Origin: Owenia fusiformis
Lineage: Eukaryota; Annelida; Polychaeta; Sabellida; Oweniidae
Assembly (NCBI GenBank): GCA_903813345.2
Contig: CAIIXF020000005.1
Span: 20,713,375 to 20,773,374 of the forward strand
Direction of reading: 5' to 3'
Length of the DNA stretch: 60,000 nucleotides
This document shows, one piece after another, positions 1 through 10,800 of the stretch. A program made the translations under genes and the position numbers. Position 1 is the stretch's first letter, and the number at the start of each line of letters is the position of its first letter. Below the pieces are notes generated by a model that did not search any database, was not told the origin of the DNA, and saw nothing but the letters and a program-made list of their open reading frames with translations.

Positions 1-60
1 GAGTTGTCTTGGGTACCAGTTGTCTTGGATACGAGTTGTCTTGGGTACGAGTTGACTAGG
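1..60. repeat. Short minisatellite, about 15-bp unit
   Basis: Four imperfect copies of a GAGTTGTCTTGGGTAC-like unit run to the left edge of the window, so the array may be longer. The unit resembles the TTGGGGTTGAGTTGAC minisatellites at 15.2-16.1 kb. The following bases to about 720 hold no gene or repeat that I recognise. Confidence 0.6.
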
Positions 61-769
61 AAGCGTACCAACGATATCCATCATTTGAATTGGTATATAT
101 CACCTAATGTCAATGAAATACAAAGATCATCGAGACTATATTTTCAAAATTCAAACGTGATATAACATCAGTATCTATTTGGCATGCAGCATTCTCTCAC
201 AAGTGAATTATCTTCTGCTGCTAAAGAGGAACATGTTCAGAAGTGAGAGAAAGATACTATGTAGTAGCTTATGATCATGCCTTCTGCATATTGGATCATA
301 AAAGGTGTGAGACGAATGTCTACCAGGAGCACGATTTACATCGTCATTATTTGTTCATTTAATCTGCTTTTCTGTTTAGTAATGAATTGTGTGGAAACAT
401 TAAAACGTAAAAACGACCTGGTATACCCCATTGTTCAAAATGGCTGATGAGAGCCTGTGGTGATGATACTGAAAAATATGTTTCCATATAACATTGTATG
501 TATCAATGTCAATTTTATAGTGTTATTTAGTAAACTGATCATTGTGTTTGCAAAGGTTTTGATTATATTAAAGTATGCTTTTTGGTATGATATTCTTTAC
601 TTTTATGAATATGTGAATAATATAACTGAAGGAATATGACAGAATGTAGTACGGAATGAAATTGAATTAGAATATATTGTTTTCTTGGTGAAATGCTAAT
701 CCGAGTAGTAAACCTAAATATTGTCTCTATTAGTAATGCAAAAAATTGACTATTTTTCCACTATACATA

Positions 770-1670
770 TCATGCCAACCACCAGAGGCATCTCTAAAAG
801 CATCCCAAAATCGGTCAAAAGTGGTTTATTTTCACTTTTTGTACTCTGTAGCCAGATTTTATTTACTAAAATAAAATTTCTAAAAAAAAATCTAATGTTT
901 AAATTTTTCTGCAAAAAACACATTTTTACCCCAAAAAACATTCTGACACATATCTCTTCTTATTAAATCTCAGTATCAATTAAGAAACCATTCACCCTTC
1001 AATTAGTTAACATGACTTGTCTGTTCGTCAAAAAGAGGTCATTAGATTTTCAATGCACTGATTCTAGTCTACATTCATTTCACTATATGCCAACTACAAG
1101 AGAAATCTCTAAAACCTCCCCAAAATCACCAAAATCGATCAAAACTGATTTATTTTCACTTTTCCATGGTCAACCTGACTGTATTTACCGAAATAAAATT
1201 TCTAAATTTTTTTTAATTAAAAAAGATTTCTGCAAAAAACACATTTTTACCCAAAACACATTTTGACACCTATTTTTCTTGTTAAATCACAGTATCAATT
1301 GAGAAACCATTTACCATTCAATTAGTTAACATGACTTGCCTGCTCGTCAGAAAGAGGTCGTTAAATTTTCAATGCACTGATTCTAATCTACATTCATTTC
1401 ACTATGCCAACCACAAGATAAATCTCTAAAACCTCCCGAAAATCACCAAAATCGATCAAAACTGATTTATTTTCACTTTTCCATAGTCAACCAGACTGTA
1501 CTTACGAAAATAAAATTCCTAAAAAAATTTAATTAAAAAAATTTGCAAAAAAAACATTTTTTACCCAAAAAACACATTTTGACACCTATTTCGTTTTGTT
1601 AAATCTCAGTTTCAATTTAGGAACCATTTTCCTTTCAATTAGTAAACATGACTTGCCTGCTCGTCAAAAT
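770..1670. repeat. Three tandem copies of an approx. 312-bp unit
   Basis: The block beginning near ATGCCAACCACCAGAGGCAT recurs at about 1086 and 1404. Each unit holds an AAATCGATCAAAACTGATTT stretch, an A-rich CTGCAAAAAACACATTTTTACC stretch cut here to its core, and a TTAGTTAACATGACTTG segment. Open frames inside it are short and not conserved between copies, so I do not regard it as coding. Confidence 0.75.
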
Positions 1671-1929
1671 ATAAGATGTCATTATATTCTCAACCCCCTG
1701 ATTCTAGTCTAATATTAGAACATCCCATCACATTCTCAACTTATCAATTACATTCTCAACAAACCCCCCTAAGGTCTGTGATATGTCTTTTATACCTTAG
1801 GGCTAAGGTCAGGTGTATTGAATTTGAAGTTTTCAATGATGAGACCTTAGGCCTAAGGTCATGTAAATCACGAAACGGTATATCGTTTGATCTGATTCTT
1901 TAACCGAGGTGAACTTGTCTAAAGGCCAT

Positions 1930-2520
1930 GAAACGCGAAATACCTAAATGTTCACCCTTCACCCTGAGATGACCCTGGCCAATAACAATTTACGTTTGAC
2001 CTCAGATCAACCAATCATGAGTCGCAAGTGCCTTTAAACGCCAAATATTTAGATATTCGCATTTGACCTTGAGATGACCTTACGCTGACGTTGACTTTAA
2101 CATCAGGTCACTCAATCAGTGATCGCTAATGGTCACAGCAGCCCCCACAGAGTCTTAATACGCCAAATACGTAGATAATGACCTTTGACCTTATCATAGA
2201 TCGGCAAGGGTACAGCAGCCCTAAGGAACTTTATATTACCAAATAACTAGATATTAACATATGACCTTGGAATAGCATTGATCTCAAGGGGCACCAATCA
2301 TGGGTTGCCAAGAGTCACACTTAGATATTAACCTTTGATCTTAAAATGACGTTGACCCATAAACATTGACCTTAACCTCAGGCCACCTTATCATGGGTCG
2401 CAAAGGGTCATAACAGCCCCCAAACGCATTAAAATGTCAAATACCAAGAAATCAATCTCTGGCCTTGGAATGACCTTGATCTCAGGTCACTTAAGCATGG
2501 GTCGTCAAGGGTCAGTTGTC
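1930..2520. repeat. Degenerate tandem repeats with GACCTT/TGGGTCGC motifs
   Basis: Segments containing CTTGAGATGACCTT, CTCAGGTCAC, AATCATGGGTCGC and AAGGGTCA come back every 100-130 bp, with large divergence between copies. There is no coding potential. Confidence 0.55.
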
Positions 2521-2678
2521 ACATTTCGATATTTATAACTGACCTTAGGCCTAAGGTCTCATTAATAAATGGTTTCCTTTTACACCCGACATTAGGCCTA
2601 AGGTCTCGTAGATATATCAAATATTGTTAATTAATCGATCTTAGGCCAAGATCTCATTCGTGAATGGTTTCCCTATAT

Positions 2679-3211
2679 CACTGGTGATCCACTCGATTAC
2701 GCTGGTTACCAAAACGAACCGTTTTGGTAACAAAATGTCGGAACGTCGAAGGCACGATTTTTTTTTCCTTATTTCACGCGTTGTAGGCAGAATCCCCACG
2801 ACGTTTTTTCTTACAACGTGCATCAGTATCATATGTTTTAGAAAATGTACATGTTAGAGATAAAATAGCTCAGAGGACAACAGAATCGTCGATTTACTTC
2901 CTCACTTAAGTTACATAAACGGTTTTTCGAAAAACAGTTAAGATCTGCACTTTTAACCCAAACCGTTTATGTAACTTAAGTGAGGAAGTAAATCGACGAT
3001 TCTGTTGTCTTCTGAACTATTTGTTCGCAAATATGTACACTTTCTTAAACATATGATACTGATACACGTTTGTGTTAAAAAATGTCGTGGGAATTCTGCC
3101 TACAAGTGTAAAATAAGGAAACGAGAAAAATCGTACCTTCCGGATGTTCCGACATTTTGTTACCAAAACGGTTCGTTTTGGTAACCAGCGTAATCGAGTG
3201 GATCACCAGTG
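2679..3211. mobile_element. Foldback/MITE element, approx. 260-bp inverted arms
   Basis: The left arm starts CACTGGTGATCCACTCG and the right arm ends with its reverse complement. The arms stay almost fully complementary inward (GGTTACCAAAACG, the CAGAATCGTCGATTTACTTC segment and others) to a short spacer near 2930-2950. TATAT flanks both ends (2674-2678 and 3212-3216), which looks like a 5-bp target-site duplication. There is no transposase frame, so it is non-autonomous, and its superfamily is unassigned. Confidence 0.8.
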
Positions 3212-3786
3212 TATATACCGGACCTTTGAAGGTCTCGTTGATATATACTGTAAATCGTAATTTAACTAATGTTAGGCCGCTTTGGTGTCATCAATGAATG
3301 ATTTTCTAATACAACTGACCTCGTGATTATCGATATAACATTTTAATTGTTAATCATCTGACCTTAGACCTAAGGTCTCATTAATGAATGGGTTCCTTAT
3401 GATACGACGTCAGATACTGTACCACACGGCATTTTACGGCATTTTTACATGCCTACTTACTTTTAAAACCGCGATATCTCGACAGCAAAACCATATTTTT
3501 CAATATACCGTTTTGTGATTTGCATGACCTTAGGCCTAAGGTCTCATCAATAAATGGTTTCCTTGTACACTCGACCTTAGGCCTAAGGTCTCGTCGATAT
3601 ACCGTTTCGTGATTTACATGACCTTAGGCCTAAGGTCTCATCAATAAATGGTTTCCTTGTACACTCGACCTTAGGCCTAAGGTCTCATCAATGAATGGTT
3701 TTGGTTATATACCTGACCATAGGCCTAAGGTCTTATCATTGGAATCTTCAATACACTGACCTTAGGCCTAAGGTATAAATGACATA

Positions 3787-4661
3787 CACTCCCCTCCATA
3801 AGTTTGGCAACCTTTTTCCCCCATTGAACTACGTGTTAAAGCCTCTTCACGTTTGAATTTTTATTTACTTAACCGACGATGAAATAACTCATAAAATTGA
3901 TGGAAACGTAACTTGACTTTATTTCCAATACCTACAAATTTTCTCAATTTTTTTCCTCAATTACAATAGGTCGAAAATTGATGATAAATTTGATGAATTT
4001 TTGAAAATCGTCATTCCCATGTAATCCAATGGGAAATGGAGGGTTCGGGGCAAATCAGAAATCAGGATATCCTTTCAGTAAAAGATTCAGCAAAAAATAT
4101 TTTTATATAGAAAATTGAATTGTCTAACTTTTTTGAACACTAAGTGCTTAGTTTATTTTATGAATATTTAAGTTACAGCGCTTCAAAGTCATTTTTGAAA
4201 ATAACTTTTCGCCTACTGTGTTATTTCAATGGGAGAGGTTTTTTGAAAAACAATTTTGACTTTAAAGCCCTATAACTTTGTTGAATCTGAAGAAACATAT
4301 CAATTTTTTGTTTAATAAAGTTAGCAAATTCAATTGCCTGCCTAACTCGTATTTTTTGCAAGGACTCGGATGGATGGATATTCTGTCATATGACTTGTGG
4401 CAAACCTACCATTTCTCATTGGTTAACATGGGAATGTCGATTTTCAAAAATTCATCAAATTTATCATCAATTTTCGACCTATTGTAATTGAGGAAAAAAT
4501 TGAGAAAATTTGGAGGTATTGGAATTAAAGTCAAATTACGTTTCCATCAATAGTATAAGTATTTTCATCGCAGGTTAAGTAAATAAAAATTCAAAGGTAA
4601 AGAGGCTTTAACACGTAGTTCAATGAGGGAAAAAAGGTTGCCAAACTTATGGAGGGGAGTG
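3787..4661. mobile_element. Foldback MITE with TA target site (Tc1/mariner-like)
   Basis: The ends CACTCCCCTCCATAAG and CTTATGGAGGGGAGTG are exact inverted repeats flanked by TA on both sides. Complementarity continues far inward: TTGGCAACCTTTTT, GCCTCTT, AAATTTTTATTTACTTAAC, and CCCATGTAATCCAATGGG against a diverged copy near 4415-4440. The TA duplication and long inverted arms fit a non-autonomous Tc1/mariner-type element. No transposase is present. Confidence 0.75.
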
Positions 4662-4675
4662 TATTACAGACCTTA

Positions 4676-4692
4676 GGGGGGGGGGGGGGGGG
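4676..4692. repeat. G17 homopolymer
   Basis: Seventeen consecutive G residues follow a broken CCTTAG motif of the neighbouring palindrome array. The exact length may be unreliable because such tracts are hard to sequence. Confidence 0.9.
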
Positions 4693-4891
4693 TTAGTTGA
4701 GAATGTAACTGAAAAGTTATGTGATTACTATTCAACAAAACGATATAACACCTTAATACATTCCCATCCAGGAATTGATCATACTTTCAAATTAATGATA
4801 ATTCAGCATTGAATGCGAAGGCCTCAAAAATCATGATACACTCTCGTTCTATTGAATCAAAATTAGCTATCATTGCATGATTTCTACCCAC

Positions 4892-7800
4892 CTCTTCAGC
4901 TGGACTAAAGTTGACTGGAGGAATTGGTGATACGTAGGTCTGGTAGATATCGTAAGTGATGACCGCAGAAGCACTGAGAACCTCACTTGCAGCACTGGTA
5001 CAAAGAGCCACAACAACCAGCATTAAGAAAACGAACTCACCAGCAGGACTCAAAATCTGATTCAGCACAATGATGGGTAGAAGTCCTTTATAATGAAAAA
5101 TAGAAAATATGTGTCAACACTATCAGTTCTCATTCAACATAGTGCCTAATCGATTCTTGTATCCTGTAAATTTAAAAAGAAGTGCTTAAGCTTAATTGGC
5201 CTATTGGTAAATATGATAAATCAAACTCAATGGTTACTCTCGATCTACCTAACAAAAATTTGAAAACTTGAAAACTATATCCTCACCTTTCTCGATTTCT
5301 ACTTCCGAGGCAATCGGCATCCCAGACTGTATAGTTAAGGCAAGAAACATGGACCCAATCATGACTGAGAAGCTCCATGGTATGACAAACCAACATAGTC
5401 CCCCTGTAAGGAACCCGTAGACGCTCCTCTGTGGCTTGGCGGCGACCGCACTCTGCCATGTACTGTTGTCCACGAACACTACGGCAAAACTGGCTGCCAA
5501 TAAAAAATGAGTATAAATAATAAAGTACATAACTGGCCCTATCAAATGAATTCTAGAAATATTCGGCCTTTAGATTTAACACATTTTAACTTGGCAAAAG
5601 GGTAGTCTTTTTTAGCATTCCAATTTTCGCGTGGCCGCAGCTAGCTATGAAACAGCTGCCTCAACAAAATTTTACAGATATATATTCTTTTGGAAGTTAA
5701 AACTGTAAATTATGCTCCATACCGGTGTAAAAGGGTAGGTGTCCTAGGGTGTGTGGTCTTAATCGGTCCATATTTTCTGTATTTGTATACAATATATAAC
5801 CCCGGACTATACTTACTGACGGACTATAGATACGTTGACAGCAGTGAACGAATAGATTGTCCGACTGGATTTTGGTCCAAGCTGTTATGTTTATATTAAA
5901 TGTATAGATGTCGTATTATAGTGGTATAGTTTACATCTTATTTACGAATTAAAAAGCACTGCTTTCGTCCAATCATCTTTGGTATAGTGGTTAGGATAGT
6001 TCACTTTGGTGTGGTTCGAGTCCCACTCATTCCTAATTTTTGTTATTCTTTGAGCATATTCTGACTATTCTCTTCTCCAACCTTACTCACCCCATAGATT
6101 TTTTGATCGATGTATTTATTCTTGTTATTTGCTTTTTTGTATTATACAAATACATGCATATTGTTTAATCTTATGTCCTTTCTCTTCAATTTCATCAGCT
6201 TGAAAGTGCAGTGTAGCGAAACGTTTTTCCGACTTTCGTCTGCCATATTGGATTTTTACGAGTTCATGTGCATGCTTTAAATTGCAATTGTTTCTTATAT
6301 TTACAGATGCGGGTTTATTATCCTCAAATTATAAATTATGATGATCACAGACACAGTATCATTTCTAAAACAGATATAGGGTGATCTTGCAAGTGTGACT
6401 TGAAAGGATGAAAGATGACAAGATCTTGCGTTGGATAAAGATGGCTGTATCTCTGTTAGTCATATGAGAAATCATTAGTTAAACTTACCAAAAGTGTGAA
6501 TCACGGCCCAGAGTAAACTTCCCTTTGAGAAGAAGGTGAGGAAGTGGTCGTCTTCATTTGCTTCAGTAGCATCAGTCCCAGTGGCGCAATTCGCTAGTTT
6601 GTAGATAAGGGAAGCAGATATCGAGCCGTGTTCAACAGGATCCCTGAGATAGTAGTGACATATCTAGTATCTTCTGGACGATCAATTAGAAGATGTCTTA
6701 CAGTAAGGTTGAACAAATCATTTCTAGTTATTTTAACGTTTAGAGTCTTAAAATGAATAAAGGACTCACGGTCCTGTGCTCACACAGTTTGGAACCTTCA
6801 GAGGAATGTATATCCTGACTTTCAAACAAAAATATTGATTTGGATTTGTAGTCTCGAACTTTGAGAAACTTAGATAGCACATTTGTTTGACCTAGTTTGA
6901 TGACCTTTGACCCTGAAAATTTTACTTATTCAGAGCTCAGTAAGGTCTTTTGTGATTAAGCTGACCAAAATTTACATCCAAAAATCAATTTGAAAAATCA
7001 TCTTTTTTGACCTTTCGAAGGTCAATGAAGGTCAAGTAAAGGTCAAATTCTAAAACTAATGGCAGATTTGAACTCCTGGCAACTTGTAGATGATTTTCAA
7101 AAACGGTAAAAATTTGATGCTGACATATATTGAGCAATATTTAGGGAATGCTTAAATCAAGTAATGATGTAATTCATTGCAAGAGATGATCAAGTATAAG
7201 GCAAACTTTGAGAAACTTGTCAATCACAAAACCTGCCATTGACTTTATACATGAGAAAGTTTGCTGAAAATGACTAAGTCCTACTTTTTGTCAAATTTTA
7301 TAGAGTAAACCACAACCAGGCACAAAAGCTTTCGAACCCCTCACTCCCTTCGGTCGTTTGGGGTACAGAAAACGTTTGTGCCTAGCCCTGCGGGGTGTAT
7401 TCGGTAATATTACCCCTGCTCTTCGGTCTATATTTCTTAAATAAGATATAGGGTAAAATGTTATAATGGTCATCTATTGGAAACTCTTCTGAGGTCTCCA
7501 ACCGTATATCTAAGCACACTGAGATGCAAAAAACTGTGATTTGAGGACCTATGTTTCGGTTTTAGGAGTCAAGGATTTCATTTATGTCTACATCTAAGTC
7601 ATCAAACAATTACTTTTTATGGATATAGTCCTGAGTAAGGACATTAGCGGTTAGTGATTTGGTTTTCTGAATAAAAAGTCATTTTCTCCTTCCCTACCCC
7701 ATTGGAGCGCCATCTGGCGTTTGGGAAGTGAATCGGGACTAAATATTTATAAGGTAGGTCCTTATTTATCTGAAAACACGTCAGGGTTCAGTGGGAAATC

Positions 7801-10800
7801 TTATTTTAAGCTGGCGGCGGAGTGATTTTGACTTTGGTGATTTTACCAAAATTCTCTGAGAAATCTGACGATAGAGGGGGTTAGTGTCTTCAAGTTTATT
7901 TATTTCAAAAATTCGATGGACAACCTATGGTAAGATTGTTATAGCAGGCTAGGCGAGTCTCTTCCGAACACTGTGGTATGTTGCACTAGGCTTGGATACT
8001 AATCGTTAATAAGATACAGGGTAAAGTGTTATAATGGCCACCTATGGGAAACTCTACTGTGGTCTCCAACCTATAGAAATCCAAGATGGCTGCCAAAATT
8101 GGTGCCAAAACTAATATGTAACTATTGATTAAAGCTCAAAAACACTTAAGAACAGTGATTTTGGAGCCCATGTCTACATTTTAGGTGTCAATGGTTTCAT
8201 TTATGTCTAAATCTGAGTCATCAAATAATTACTTTTTTCTAGAAATCTAAGATGGCCACCAAAATGGGTGCCAAAATGAATTTTGATGGCCATCTTGGAT
8301 TTATTTGATGACTTCGATTTAGACATAAATGAAAATCTTGACCCCTAAAATGTCCAAACGGGCTCCAAAATCACCATTCTTCTTATTAGTGTTTTTAGCT
8401 TAAATCAGAAGTTACATATTCGTTTTGGCACCCATTTTAGTGGCCATCTTGGATTTCCATGAAAAGCAATTATTTAATGACTCAAAGCTTTAGACATAAA
8501 TGAAATTCTTTTCCCTTAAATGTAGACATGGGCTACAAATTCACTGTTCTCAAGTGTTTTTTTAGTTTAAATCAATAGTTACAAATTCGTTTTGGCACCC
8601 ATTCTTGAAGCCATCTTGGATTTGTATGAAAATTAATTATTTGATGACTCCGATTTAGACATAAATGAAATCCTTGACCCCTAAAACTCAAACTTAGATC
8701 CTAAAATCACAGTTTTTGTATCTCAGTATGCTTAAATATACCTACTTTTATATTGTAACTCACAATATAAATACAAGTAAATATGAGTAAATCACAAGTG
8801 GATCATCCAGCAGCTCCAATAATCGAGTGAGAATTCCCTCAGTTCAGCAACCAGGACGTTATCTGGGGAATATCATGGCGTCTCGGTTGCGTTGTGTTAC
8901 AGCCTATTAACGTCCTGGTGGCTGAGGTGAGGTGTTCCTCATTCGATTATTGGAGCCATTGGGTATATATAATCGTGATTGACTCGCTTTTCAGTAACCG
9001 GATGTTACTATTTAGTCCATGGTATGAAATCTCTAGGACGTCTAATAAAGGAGCTGGTAGCACACTATAGCGCAGCGATATTTGACCTTACATTAACATA
9101 CCTACATATGTCCCCTAATGATTTTTATTATAACCGTTCAATATACTTCCGGCTTTTAGGCTGAATTATGCCTGCCATTAACAGAGGTCAAAAAGTCACC
9201 AATAAATAAAATCCCAATTTTTCACAATTTGGAGTACACAATGCAACAGAAAATGATACAAAATGATTTTTAAATATATGATTTAGGTTTCTAAGGTATA
9301 AGTTTGAGGTTATTTTTCTTATCAATACCAAAAAATTTGTAATCAGTGTATCGACGTTTTGTATTGTTTCTCAGGAATTAATAAGATAAATGCTACAAAT
9401 GAATCACTTTTATTTTGGAATGACAAATGTTTAAATTATGCTAATTTTTCACAAAAAGGGTCTCAATACGTTTTGAGATATTTACTTTTATTCAGCGGTG
9501 AAAATTATCAATAAAGGCGGGGCTATTGCTCTTCCTTGACTAATTGGGACTACAGCTAAAATTCTATTTCTCGTAGTTAGATATAGCTCAGTTGCTTATA
9601 AAACAACCATCAAGACTTGACCGAATTCATGAATAATTGAGAAAAATCGTTATCATTATCTTCCTAAAATTTGATTGTATCCAGCGGTAAGGTCAAAGAA
9701 CAAACAGCAATCAGAAAACTTGATGATAGCCACAAGTAACGTCGAGGAAGAATTTCAAGGCGTTCGATTGCATATGACTCTAATTGATTATTAGATATGC
9801 CCTTGGAATATATGAACATTCCAATACCTCTGTAACATTTAATTAGATATAAATCTTACCTATTTGTTATTGTATTATGCTTTGTAAAACATGAACAATA
9901 ATTTGTTGTTAGACCCTTTGCGATTATATGAAAAAATTCTGTTAATAATAAAAATGTTTTAAATGGTAAGAAAACTAATATGTTCCCAATCATAAATTAC
10001 CTAAATATTCCACATAATTTTGTTGAATCGGCTTGGCTCATATTTGAAAAATCAAACAAAATCTGAAAAACGCACTTGAATAATTCCACTAATTAAACAC
10101 CGACATCTACGGTAAAATTTAATAGTATATTGTTAAATTATGATAATTTATTTTTGTTCCCATGCTTAGAATAACGGTGTTTGTCTTATAAAATGTATAA
10201 ATGTTCGAATCAAAATATTTACGTTTTTTGACCCCTTGTGATGAAAGACATTTTTCGACCCGAAAGCCGGAAGTTTTTTCAGCAAAGGATATTTTAAAAG
10301 AATCAAGACATGTACACCTTTATAAATATTGCTTCAAATGTTGCTGCGCTATAGTGTGCTACGGATCCTTCATATTCGGAAGTCATACCATGGACTAATT
10401 AACATACATGTACGGGTGAAATATTAGGATATTTATCGACCTCCTTCTGGGTGAAAATGATAGAAATATAAATTTCCCATCCATTTTGTTATATTGACGT
10501 CAAGGTTTGGACCATTAAATTGGTTGGATGTGCGACCTACCCGTTGAACAAAAGCAAGCCTGTGTCAAAGTCCAAAAGGTTGTAGAACACCTCGATGAAC
10601 ATGACGAGTATGCAGACATACGTAAAAGCAGAGGAAAAGTACGCCACGTAGAATGTGCCCCCAAGTCCGCCTATCAGAGTGTAGATAGCAACGACGATGC
10701 CAACAATGATGCTGGCTATCTCAAAGGACAAACCTACAAATTAAACGAAAAACAGTTCTTAATCATCATAAGCTTGGTCAGTTTTTATTAGGGAGGTTAA

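Larger units (their letters stand above)
1840..3775. repeat. Array of the palindrome GACCTTAGGCCTAAGGTC
   Basis: An 18-bp perfectly self-complementary sequence, GACCTTAGGCCTAAGGTC, occurs at about 1843, 2541, 3526, 3573, 3620 and 3667, with variants near 2592, 3361, 3715 and 3758. The four copies from 3526 to 3667 are spaced exactly 47 bp apart and alternate between two linker sequences, giving a 94-bp higher-order unit. A foldback element (2679-3211) interrupts the array, and another (3787-4661) sits at its right edge, after which the degraded motif continues into a G tract. Confidence 0.8.

Noticed and set aside
4787-4891. C-terminal end of the DUR3-like protein at the in-frame stop near 4787
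   Set aside because: A phase-0 donor at GAAGAG|GTGGGT (4892) fits, and the family normally continues with several more membrane helices; the read-through tail has no family similarity.
5970-6043. Functional tRNA gene
   Set aside because: A and B boxes are good, but the anticodon arm is missing and the acceptor stem does not pair; kept only as a tRNA-like relic.
10201-10791. Plus-strand frames at 10201-10398 and 10528-10791
   Set aside because: The second is the shadow of a well-supported minus-strand DUR3 exon (10541-10733). The first lies in an intron and has no recognisable motif.
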